DNA of 64,000 nucleotides from Streptomyces sp. PsTaAH-137 (lineage in GTDB: Bacteria; Actinomycetota; Actinomycetes; Streptomycetales; Streptomycetaceae), in the NCBI RefSeq assembly GCF_003259365.1, contig NZ_QLLY01000016.1, positions 169,305 through 233,304 of the forward strand, given 5' to 3'. Made by a program: the position numbers and the translations under genes. Positions 25,736-33,874 of the stretch are shown in pieces (positions within the stretch are counted from its first letter, which is position 1; the number at the start of each line of letters is the position of its first letter). Under the pieces are notes generated by a model. It saw only the letters and a program-made list of their open reading frames with translations, searched no databases and had not been told where the DNA came from.

Positions 25736-26506
25736 ATGCCGCAACGAAGGCCCCGGTTACGAGTCCGCCAGGTCGCGGCGCGCCCACCGCTCCCGCCGCC
25801 TAGAAGCGGCGCAGCAGTGCAGACTGCGGATTCGCCCCCTGCGCAGGCCGGATCACCTGACGACCCGAGGTCTCCCGAGCGTCCGGGCGAGCCGCTCGGT
25901 GCGCTGGCCCGGTTTCGTCGCTGGTACCGGCGCGCGGACTGGACCCGCCACACGGCTGTTCTCGCTGCTGTTGTGGCCGCCGCGAGTCTCGCCATCACCG
26001 CGTGGGGAACCTACAAGGCCGCGCTGGTCGCGGACGACCAGCTCACGCAGTCCAAGGAGGCCAGCATCAAGGAGACGCGGGCTGCGGCCTCTCTGGTGAA
26101 CTGGTGGCGGGACGGCGACGACAACGCGACCATCGCCAACCGCTGGCTGGATCCGATCTGGGTGAGCATGTACTTCCACCAAGGCAAGCAGCCGACGACG
26201 AAACGTGGCCCTGACACCTACGTCTTCATCGGTGTCTTGCCACCCTGCACGGCGGTCCAGGTGCCGTACGACCGCCTCGTCGCTGAGGCTTCCCGTCGCA
26301 CTTCCGGCACCGCTCGTGGCGCCTGGCATCCCGAAGGAATCCAGTACTTCCTGTCGGACGGAACCTGGTGGGTGCGCAACGGCAACAGCCTGCTGCTGGA
26401 GCCCGCTCAGGCAGTGCCCACCGGGCTGGCCAACCCGCGGCAACGGGGCGGGTTGATCACCGGTCCGCGGGCGTCGTCCACTGCACTGCAGGAATGCACG
26501 AGCTGA
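25736..26506 (+). CDS. Hypothetical single-pass membrane protein
   Basis: A 256-aa protein with a basic, Pro-rich N-terminus, one TM helix (HTAVLAAVVAAASLAITAWGTY, about 73-95), a short coiled coil (LTQSKEASIKETRAAA) and a C-terminal soluble domain with several Trp residues. An in-frame open stretch extends upstream to 25607, so the start is uncertain. No family is recognised. It lies just downstream of the protease gene in the same orientation. Confidence 0.6.
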   Translation: MPQRRPRLRVRQVAARPPLPPPRSGAAVQTADSPPAQAGSPDDPRSPERPGEPLGALARFRRWYRRADWTRHTAVLAAVVAAASLAITAWGTYKAALVADDQLTQSKEASIKETRAAASLVNWWRDGDDNATIANRWLDPIWVSMYFHQGKQPTTKRGPDTYVFIGVLPPCTAVQVPYDRLVAEASRRTSGTARGAWHPEGIQYFLSDGTWWVRNGNSLLLEPAQAVPTGLANPRQRGGLITGPRASSTALQECTS

Positions 26507-26630
26507 CCCTACGTCGTCGGCCGCAGAACCGCTCGCGCATGGTGGACCTCTTTGGCCGCACCACGCAGTGAGCGGCGCGAAGGCTCGCGCACCCGCTGTC
26601 CAGCCGGCAGGGCGGGCGTTCACACGTTCC

Positions 26631-27236
26631 TTAGAGGCCGGGCGCCTGCCCGGGCGGAACTGCGAGGCGTTCGACCATCTCCTCCACCTCGCCGCAGATG
26701 GCACGCAGTTCCAGCCGCGCCAGGACGTCGGGCTGGGCCAGGGGCCCGGTGCCTTCGACGGTGAGCCGGCCGGTGGAGCGGTCGACGTTTACCCGCGCGG
26801 TCGCGCTGTCGCCGGAATAGCCCGGCAGCTTCACCGTCAGGACCGCTCGGGTCACGTGCGGCGCTGGCGCGCCCCAGTTGTCCTCCGTCACCTCCAGGTG
26901 CCTCTCCTCGGCTGCCTGCTCGTCGTCGTAGCAGTCACTGACGAGCCGGCTGCGGGCAGTGCGCGCGGCCGCCGCCGCCCGCAGAGCGCACGCCTCCGCA
27001 GTGTGGAGAGCCTCGACGATCAGCTCGCTGTCGTGCGCCTTGCCGGTCTTGTCGAGCGCCCACAGAGCGTCCACCAGCGATTTCAGCGCCGTGAGCTCGC
27101 CAGGGTGATCCACGTCCGTCGGGTGCGTCCTGCCGTGAAGACCGAGGACCGTCAGGTCCTGGAAGGCCGCGAGATGCACCTCCGCCGCTTCGGACCACCA
27201 CCGAGGCCGTGCGCGCGCCGCGGGATCAGGACTCAT
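26631..27236 (-). CDS. Hypothetical protein
   Basis: A 201-aa soluble protein starting at ATG 27236 behind a GGAGG site. The N-terminal two-thirds is predicted helical (WWSEAAEVHLAAFQDL ... LVDALWALDKTGKA) and the C-terminal third is beta-rich (VTRAVLTVKLPGYSG ... RVNVDRSTGRLTVEG). No catalytic motif is evident. It is downstream of the pentapeptide-repeat gene on the same strand with an 87-bp gap and may be co-transcribed. Confidence 0.7.
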   Translation of the reverse strand: MSPDPAARARPRWWSEAAEVHLAAFQDLTVLGLHGRTHPTDVDHPGELTALKSLVDALWALDKTGKAHDSELIVEALHTAEACALRAAAAARTARSRLVSDCYDDEQAAEERHLEVTEDNWGAPAPHVTRAVLTVKLPGYSGDSATARVNVDRSTGRLTVEGTGPLAQPDVLARLELRAICGEVEEMVERLAVPPGQAPGL

Positions 27237-27323
27237 GGATGCCTCCGCTCGCCGAACCGTTTTGGACACCAACGCGCGGACCGGGGGAGAGGGTGCGCTC
27301 TGCCTCACCGAACAAGGGGCGGG

Positions 27324-29207
27324 TCAGCGTTTGACGCGGCTGCGGATCGCGAGGAGCCCGAGCCCCAGGAAGACCGGTTCGACGATTCGCGAGGTCATCT
27401 CCGTGTAGGTTCCGGCGGTCGTCAGGGACTGCCCGGAGGAGCGGAAGACGACCGAGTTGATGACCACCCGGAGCGATTTGTCGAAGCGGTCGCCCGTCAG
27501 CCGCTTGCGCAGGGGTCCGGACGGGTTCACAGGGTCCGGCGCCGTCTGGGTCAGGGTGACGTGACGGCCGTGCACCACGCCGCGACTGACCGGGTCGACG
27601 TCGTGCCGGGGCAGTCCCCACGCCATCATCACCAGCACGGTTACGACCATCGCGGCCAGGAGCCAGGCGAACGCGCGTGCCGCGCGCATGCCGTAGCCGG
27701 ACACCGCCCAGTACGCGGTGAGCAGCACGCTCTCGCCGAGCGGAATGTCGACCGCCTGCCGGCGCATCTCCATCTCGCCGTAGTAGAAGTCGGCGGCACC
27801 GGGTTCGTGCTTTCCGTCCTCCAGGGCCTTGCGCAACTGCCGGTAGATCGGTGCGATCGATGTGGGGAAGTGGGCGTCGACGTCGTCGGAGGCCTCGATC
27901 CATCCGCCGCCGTAGTACTGCGCCCGCCAGTGGTGCTCCTCGATCAGCGTGCGCCGGCGGGTGTAGCGCACCGGGATGAGGCCGCGCCAGTGGACTCCGT
28001 ACGGCGCCTCGGCCAGAGAGAAGTGCCCGTCGATGCTGAGCTGGTCCAGGTGCACGGTGCCGGCGAACCGGCAAAACCGCAGATCGATGTAGGAGAGCTG
28101 CAGGTGCGCGGCATCCACCCCTTGCAGGGACAAGATGTGCACCCAGCGGTCGGCGAGCGGGTCCAAGGCGAGCTCGCCGTCCGGGGCAACATCGAAGGGA
28201 CGGTGCCACTGGCCGCTCACGCTCACCGGGAACTCCAGGACGGCGTCGGTCAGGTCGACTGCGGCGTAGCGCAGGCGCAGAGCCGCGGTCGAGGCGAACC
28301 GGGTGCGACGGCAGCTCACCCGGCGGGCGGCCGCTTCGATGGTGACGGCCTCGGCGAAGGTGGTCCCGGACAGGTCCAGGGTGGAGTTCGTCATCAGCGG
28401 TCCCAGACGGGATACGCGGGGGAGGGTCAGCTGGCGTAGCGCGATGTTCCCGGCCACGCGCGTGCCGTCGAGTGCCAGGTCCCCGGCGAGGCTGGCCTCG
28501 TCGAGGAGAAGATCCACGCCGACCTGGATGTTGCTCAGCTTCAGGTCACCGCGGACGTCTGTGTCCGCGAGGCCGAGGGTGCCGCCGACGCAGGCGTGCT
28601 CGAGTACGAGAGCACTGTGGAAGGTGGAGTGCTCCATGCCGAGGTCACCGGTGATCGTCGCGTGGGAGAAGTCCGCACGCCCTTGAAGAACGGTGCTCGT
28701 GAAGTCGGCAGAGCGGGAGGCCAGGTGGCCGAACAGGGCATATCTGCCGAAGACCGCGCCGTCGAACAGTGCCTCCTCCCGGATCTGGGCGTGCACGAAG
28801 ACGGTGTGCCCGTTGAAGCGGGCTCCTCGGAAGACAGCTCTTCTGCAGCGGATCTTCGAGAACGTCGCCGTGACGTCGAAGTCCGTGTCGGCGAACGCGG
28901 CGTCCTCGGTGAAGGCAGCGAGGGTGAAATCCGCGTGCGCGAAGCGAGCCCGGCCCGTGCGCGAGTCGGTCACGGCTTCCCGCAGCTCGTTGAGGAGTTG
29001 AGGTGAGAAGTCGGTGGCCTGATGCTCGACGTTCGCGCCAGGTGACAGTCCGTCGAAGTAGGACCGCCGGTCGACGGCGGACAGGTGGACCAGACAGTGC
29101 TGGTGCGGTTCCACGCTGCGGCCGAGGCACTCCCGGGCTGGGCCGATGTCCTGTCCGCAGGTCGGCCAGGAGGGTGCGGTGGCGGGTTCTGGATGCGGGT
29201 CGGTCAC
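27324..29207 (-). CDS. Pentapeptide-repeat protein with C-terminal membrane helices
   Basis: A 627-aa protein starting at GTG 29207. An N-terminal Cys/His cluster (CGQDIGPARECLG ... HQHC) could bind zinc. Residues about 85-400 form degenerate A(D/N)F/A(D/R)L pentapeptide repeats (FAHADFTLAAF, AVFRGARFNGHTVF) expected to build a right-handed beta-helix. Two C-terminal TM helices (about 505-535 and 603-620) anchor it. Such fusions are common hypothetical proteins in streptomycetes, and function is unknown. Confidence 0.78.
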   Translation of the reverse strand: MTDPHPEPATAPSWPTCGQDIGPARECLGRSVEPHQHCLVHLSAVDRRSYFDGLSPGANVEHQATDFSPQLLNELREAVTDSRTGRARFAHADFTLAAFTEDAAFADTDFDVTATFSKIRCRRAVFRGARFNGHTVFVHAQIREEALFDGAVFGRYALFGHLASRSADFTSTVLQGRADFSHATITGDLGMEHSTFHSALVLEHACVGGTLGLADTDVRGDLKLSNIQVGVDLLLDEASLAGDLALDGTRVAGNIALRQLTLPRVSRLGPLMTNSTLDLSGTTFAEAVTIEAAARRVSCRRTRFASTAALRLRYAAVDLTDAVLEFPVSVSGQWHRPFDVAPDGELALDPLADRWVHILSLQGVDAAHLQLSYIDLRFCRFAGTVHLDQLSIDGHFSLAEAPYGVHWRGLIPVRYTRRRTLIEEHHWRAQYYGGGWIEASDDVDAHFPTSIAPIYRQLRKALEDGKHEPGAADFYYGEMEMRRQAVDIPLGESVLLTAYWAVSGYGMRAARAFAWLLAAMVVTVLVMMAWGLPRHDVDPVSRGVVHGRHVTLTQTAPDPVNPSGPLRKRLTGDRFDKSLRVVINSVVFRSSGQSLTTAGTYTEMTSRIVEPVFLGLGLLAIRSRVKR

Positions 29208-30319
29208 GACTCTCGTGACGCGTCGTGGGCCGCACCGGTTGCGCGTACCGCCGGCTGGTGATCACGGAGTGCCTGGGCGCGTCACCGCTACCACCACTTC
29301 CGCTCGTTCGGGCGGCTTCTCGGTGCCTCTGCCTCAACTCTGCACTCGCCGAGGCCGATCAGTCACCACCCACTCCGGTCGAGCCACCGGCCGCGCCGGA
29401 CCAAGCTACCGAACCCAGAGGTGGATCTGGTTTCAGGGGCGAGTGAACTCAGCGCCCATCATCCAAACAGAGGTGATGAAGAAGGGGGCGGCCTCGTGGC
29501 GGCCCCGCTGTGTCGAGTGCGGTCCGGGCGGTAGTAGAGCACCTCCTGACTAACCGTGAGAACTGCCGGGCGCCGAGCACAGGCGTGTGCCACGACCAAC
29601 GACGCTGCGCACGGCAGCGCGTGCCCACCTGAGAGGTGCGCAGTGACCGTCCGGGCGGGTACTGCGTACCCCGCACCAGAAGGTTGCGTACCGCCCCAGG
29701 ATGGTGCGACTGACAACTGCGCAGCACTCATCCTTGGGGGTGCGCACCACCGCGCTGCGCACCCCCGAGGACGAGACGGAGGCACCGGTGCGGCTTTTCA
29801 AAACGCGCACCAGTGCCTGGGACGACGACCGGAAAACCCGCACCAGTGCACGACACAACTAGTCGCGCACCAGCCACCAACAGAGGCTGTGCGCACGCCT
29901 GTGACCTGCACTGGTGCGCCTTTCAACGCGCACTGCGCAGCTGCATCAAAAGGCGCACCAGTGACCCGGCCGGCAACATTCACCCGGTCTGCGCGCAGCG
30001 CTGGGAGGCCGAGCCTCGGCCGGTGATCGCATCGGCCGGTAGCGCCCTCCCGCGCCGTGAGTGCGCAGTACTCGCCGGTGCGCAGTTGCCCCGGCGCGAC
30101 ACCCGCACCGGTGCGCACCTCACACTGCGCACCCTCTGGTCCGCCCACTGCGCAGCGTTCGCGACTTGGATGATCTGGGAAGTGCGCAGTGGCTGGGTGC
30201 GCAGGACCTGACCTTCTCTGCACCAAGCCCGAGGCGTGCGCTGTCGCATGAGGCTGCTAGGCCGCTTCTTTCGGATCAGCGGCCTCGACCCATCGGCATC
30301 GCACGACAGCTCACGCACA
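29208..30319. repeat. Gene-poor kilobase with dense TGCGCA sites and long inverted repeats
   Basis: No convincing gene lies here. From 29606 to 30203 I count 14 exact TGCGCA hexamers (starts 29606, 29637, 29718, 29741, 29756, 29890, 29934, 30062, 30079, 30112, 30126, 30149, 30183, 30198), plus several CGCACCAGTG/CACTGGTGCG copies. Perfect 15-bp arms CACTGGTGCGCCTTT (29909-29923) and its complement (29949-29963) frame three of these motifs. A second, imperfect palindrome spans 29781-29817. Spacing is irregular. A replication origin, partition site or regulator-binding region is inferred. Confidence 0.75.
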
Positions 30320-31102
30320 ATGACCGCCATGAGTCATGTCATCGAGGCGATCAAGGACAACCCCGAAGTCTTCGCAGCAGCGGTGGCATTCATCGGGATC
30401 GGTGGCGGGATACTCGGCAACTTCATCGGTGCGCGGATTCAATTGCGAGGTGGCCGTGCTCAAGCCGACGCCGCTCGGGATGCCGCGCGTATCACGGCGG
30501 AAGCACAACGGCTCGCGGCTCTGCGTGACGACCGCAGGCGCGAGATAGCCCAGTTCATACAGAAGACGCGGGAGACGGTGTCTCACGCGGAAGCGCTGTA
30601 CCAACGTGACCACGAAGGGGGTCAACAGGCGGCTGTGAGGATCACTTACCTGGAGCTGTCACAGAAGCAGGCCGAACTTGAACTGATCGCCCCGGTAGGT
30701 CTGGTGGAGCTCGCTCGACGAGTCGTCGAGATAGTGGAGAGCTGCATGGACCTTGCGGACGACCGCTCGCTGGCAGAGCGAGGCCGCCGCAGGTTGGAGG
30801 ATGTACCCGCGATGTCGCCGCATCACGCCTGCGCACAGCGAGCGCTACGCGCGCTGCACGAGGCACGTGCAGCCAACCTCGCCCGAGACGAGAACGAATA
30901 CGCCGCATCCAGATCGAGGGCCCGTGCGGCGCTGGAGGAGCTACCCCACCTCACTGATGTCGAGAGGTTCCTCCTGCTCGACGACACGTACCGGTTCCCG
31001 CTCCGCGAACGGCGACGGGACCAGGAAGACAGCCTCGACGTCGCTCTTGGCGAACTCGTGACGGCGGCCCGCCGACTGCTCAAGTCCGAGGACTTTGACT
31101 AG
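30320..31102 (+). CDS. Membrane-anchored coiled-coil protein
   Basis: A 260-aa protein. ATG 30320 or ATG 30329 is the likely start. An N-terminal TM helix (VFAAAVAFIGIGGGILGNFIGA) is followed by a helical, Arg/Glu-rich cytosolic region with coiled-coil character (QADAARDAARITAEAQRLAAL) and further helices. The stop TAG is part of the CTAG at 31099-31102, the target duplication of the adjacent IS. The reconstructed pre-insertion sequence keeps the same stop, so the protein is not truncated. Function unknown. Confidence 0.68.
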   Translation: MTAMSHVIEAIKDNPEVFAAAVAFIGIGGGILGNFIGARIQLRGGRAQADAARDAARITAEAQRLAALRDDRRREIAQFIQKTRETVSHAEALYQRDHEGGQQAAVRITYLELSQKQAELELIAPVGLVELARRVVEIVESCMDLADDRSLAERGRRRLEDVPAMSPHHACAQRALRALHEARAANLARDENEYAASRSRARAALEELPHLTDVERFLLLDDTYRFPLRERRRDQEDSLDVALGELVTAARRLLKSEDFD

Positions 31103-31160
31103 GGCCTGTCCGACGGGTCGGTGATCCGCGGCCGTCGAGGGCTCGATAGATTCGCATCCC

Positions 31161-31688
31161 ATGGAACTTTGGGGAGCACGTCTCTATGGGAACCCTTGTC
31201 GCGACTGCGGATTCGACTGGTCGTTGACCCCGCGCGAAGCCATCGGGCAGGTCAAGGATGTGCCTGCCCGGTATGCAGCCCTTGTGACGGGGCGCCGGGG
31301 CGATGAACGGCTTCCGGAGCTGGCCTGGAACGTCGCGGCCTACACCAGCCACGTCACCGACAACCTGCGTACCTGGGCCGAGCGACTGGCCGGGGCGAGG
31401 CTCGCTGGCGTGCGGCACGTCCCCGGTTACGACCAAGACCTTCTGGCACAGGCCCGCTACTACAACGACGTCCCCCTGGCGGGGGCTTTGTGGTCGCTTC
31501 AGAGGGCGGCCGATGCCTGGACGGAGTCGGTGTCAGCCGCACTGGAGGCAGACGTAGTGCTTGAGCACGCCGATCGCGGCGTACAGCGGGCCGAGGATGT
31601 GGCGCGCAACAACGCCCACGACGCGGCCCATCATGCCTGGGACATTGAGCGGATCTTGGCGTGCGCCGGTCAGCCAACCAGAAGCTGA
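31161..31688 (+). CDS. DinB-family protein carried inside the IS
   Basis: A 175-aa protein with the four-helix DinB layout and conserved histidines: YTSHVTDN near residue 64 and NNAHDAAHHAWD near 150-156, which normally bind a divalent metal. A short Cys pair is near the N-terminus (CRDCGF). A TAGATT -10-like hexamer ends 8 bp before the ATG and no ribosome-binding site is seen, so the mRNA may be leaderless. DinB enzymes include thiol-dependent transferases. The substrate is unknown. Confidence 0.72.
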   Translation: MELWGARLYGNPCRDCGFDWSLTPREAIGQVKDVPARYAALVTGRRGDERLPELAWNVAAYTSHVTDNLRTWAERLAGARLAGVRHVPGYDQDLLAQARYYNDVPLAGALWSLQRAADAWTESVSAALEADVVLEHADRGVQRAEDVARNNAHDAAHHAWDIERILACAGQPTRS

Positions 31689-31705
31689 GCCGCGTAAGTT
31701 GTTCT

Positions 31706-32586
31706 TCAAAGGCGAATCCAGAGCCGGATGGCGGCCACGGTGACGGTGCCGTGGAAGACGTAGGAACGCTTGTCGTACCTCGTGGCGAGGGCCCGAAACC
31801 CCTTGAGCGCATTCATGGTTCGCTCCGCCTCGTTCCTGCGTCGGTAGATCTCTTTGTCGAAACCGGCGGGCCGACCGCTCGCGCTGCCGCGGCGTAGGCG
31901 GTTCGCCTGCTGATTGGCCGGCTCCGGATGGTGCGCTTCATCTGACGCCGCCGCAAGTAGCGGCGGTTGCGACGGGAACTGTAAGCCCTGTCGCCACACA
32001 GGTGATCCGGCCGGGTGCGCGGACGTCCACCGCCCGGCCGGGGCACTCGAACACGCTCCAGCACCGGGATTAGCTGCGGTGTATCGCCCCACTGCCCCGG
32101 CGTGATGACGAACGCGAGCGGGCGGCACCCACCATCGCTGGCCACATGGATCTTGCAGGTGAACCCGCCGTGTGATCGGCCCAGGCCCTCATCGATTCGA
32201 TGGTGAACTGGCCGACTACGCCGATGCGGCTTCCTCGGCACACGCCTTCGGGCTCCGGCCGCGTGCTGGTGAGCCCTGCAACAGGTGGAGTCGACACTGA
32301 CCATGCTCCAGTCGATCCGGCCCTCGGCGTCAGCATCGGCCTGGACGAGCCGAAGGATCCGATCCCAGGTGCCATCGGCGGACCAACGTCGATGCCGGTC
32401 ATGCACTGTTTTCCACCTCCCGAACCGTGGCGGCAGATCGCGCCAAGGGATGCCGGTCCGCAGCCTGAACAAGATCCCGTTGATCACTCTGCGGTGGCAA
32501 TTCCAGCGACCACCCCGGCCCACATTGGTGGGCAGGTGGGGTACAAGCCGAGCCCACTCCCCATCTGAAAGATCGCCCCTCCCCAT
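31706..32586 (-). pseudogene. IS5-family transposase, frameshifted
   Basis: The N-terminal frame begins MGRGDLSDGEWARLVPHLP and carries the first two DDE Asp regions (VSVDSTCCRAHQ and LCGDRAYSSRRNRR). Around 31924 the frame breaks: the first frame reads KRTIRSRPIS, while the next frame continues with the expected PEPANQQANRL and the Glu region RRRNEAERTMNALKGF. Adding one C to the CC of TCCGG restores the canonical sequence. There is no A-run slippery site, so this looks like a mutation and not programmed frameshifting. Confidence 0.82.
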
Positions 32587-32642
32587 GTTGTCCGGAACGA
32601 TGCTGCAGGCGCGAGGTCGCCGACCCGTCGGACAGGCCCTAG

Positions 32643-32939
32643 CCATTTTCAATCTCCGCCTCGGTCGCCTGCCCCCCAGCCGACATCCACCGCCCACAGC
32701 ACCGGGAACCAACGCAGCAGGTCGTCCTCGTAGCAGCGGCCCGTCAGCGCGCTCGTATCGCCGAGTGCCAGATCCCGCAGGTACCGGCTCACCGGCTCGA
32801 TCTCCCGACCGGCCGCATCGACCACGAACCACGGGAGCGAAAGTCTCGACCCCTTCACCACCTCACCGACCGACGGCAACCGATCGCAGCCATCCATCAG
32901 ATCCCGATGCACGGAGGACATTCCCTGAAACGAGGACAT
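32643..32939 (-). pseudogene. Truncated tyrosine-recombinase (integrase) N-terminal fragment
   Basis: The minus-strand frame encodes an integrase core-binding domain typical of streptomycete elements: a segment ending EPVSRYLRDLALGD, then YEDDLLRWFPVLWAVDVGW. A run of six G near 32673 then shifts the frame: the annotated frame stops at 32649, whereas deleting one G gives the expected ATEAEIE continuation. The IS end at 32638 cuts the rest. The catalytic domain is not seen across the IS, so the gene is a remnant. Confidence 0.65.
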
Positions 32940-33189
32940 GCCGCGATCCTCGGCACCCACCAGCCGTAACACCAGCGGATCACCGGCTTGGTGCAGTCAA
33001 CAGACCGAGTGGGACAGCGACCGGAGCGACCAACACCACGCCTTCCTGCTACTCGGCGCAACTGGGGCGGGACCGGTATGCCGCCCTCCCGGTAGGGGCG
33101 AACCCCGGTCGAGCCGGAGTAATTGTCAAAACCTGTGGACGGGGAGGACCGGCCGCTGGGGGGCTGTGATTACGGAAGTCAGGGGCTTG

Positions 33190-33870
33190 TCACCCCAGCG
33201 CGAGCCAGGTGATGTCCAGCCGGGCGATCCGGGAGGACTCCTCCGGCTCCAGCGGCTCACGTCCGGTGATCTTGCGAAGAAATCGGGCGTGACTCCACCC
33301 CAGTTCGGTCCTCGCGCCTACATCAGGTCCGACGAGAAACTCCAGCAGTAGATCTGCCGCCGGCGGCGTCAGCGATGCCTCGATCCCGAATGCATCGGCC
33401 AAGTCGATCCCGTGCACGGCGACTTCGAAGACCCGTGTCAGCATAAAGTCGGCCAGCAGCATCGCGTCGCCGTGCCGCGTCCGCACCACCCGGCGCTCCG
33501 GCTCCTTGCGGCACAGCTCCTGTGCCGTCTGCCAGGTCCGGGTGAAGTCGGCGACGAGGCCGGCTCCCGAGCCGTGACGGGCGGCGCGGTCTCGTCCCAG
33601 CTCGATCCGGGCCGCGTTGGTCGCGGTGCTGAAGCGGCGGTCCGGCCTGTAGTAATCGGCCGCGGAGACCTCCGGGATCTCGGGTGCCGGGCCGTCGATC
33701 ATGCCGGGCACCCAGTCCAGGACGACGCAGACATGTCCCAGCAGTTCCCGGGCGGACCACGGTGCACACCGTGTCGGGCGGTCCCATGCGGCTTCGGGCA
33801 GCCGTGCAAGTTCCCGGCCGAGCGCCTCGGCCTCGGTCTCGAACGCGTCCAGCACCCGGGCGAGGTCCAT
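33190..33870 (-). CDS. Maleylpyruvate isomerase-type (mycothiol-dependent family) protein
   Basis: A 226-aa protein with the N-terminal domain of the maleylpyruvate isomerase/DinB superfamily: WDRPTRCAPWSARELLGHV supplies the first metal-binding His, and FEVAVHGIDLADA the second His region. Members are mycothiol-dependent enzymes of actinobacteria, but most are uncharacterised. ATG 33870 lies only 4 bp from the apparent end of the IS256 element, so its native promoter was probably displaced by the insertion. Confidence 0.8.
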   Translation of the reverse strand: MDLARVLDAFETEAEALGRELARLPEAAWDRPTRCAPWSARELLGHVCVVLDWVPGMIDGPAPEIPEVSAADYYRPDRRFSTATNAARIELGRDRAARHGSGAGLVADFTRTWQTAQELCRKEPERRVVRTRHGDAMLLADFMLTRVFEVAVHGIDLADAFGIEASLTPPAADLLLEFLVGPDVGARTELGWSHARFLRKITGREPLEPEESSRIARLDITWLALG

Positions 33871-33874
33871 GATC

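Larger units (their letters stand above)
31103..32638 (-). mobile_element. IS5-like element with passenger gene
   Basis: The ends are perfect 19-bp inverted repeats, GGCCTGTCCGACGGGTCGG at 31103-31121 and its complement at 32620-32638, flanked by CTAG on both sides (31099-31102 and 32639-32642). The 1536-bp element holds a frameshifted IS5-family transposase on the minus strand and a DinB-family gene on the plus strand, convergent with 17 bp between stops. It is longer than ordinary IS elements of this group because of the extra gene. Confidence 0.75.

Noticed and set aside
29605..30203. CRISPR array
   Set aside because: The repeats are short and irregularly spaced with no constant-length spacers, and no cas genes are nearby.
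29556..30226. Several overlapping short open frames in the repeat-rich region
   Set aside because: They consist of repeated Cys-Ala-Pro-type sequence generated by the TGCGCA repeats, have no ribosome-binding sites and overlap each other on both strands.
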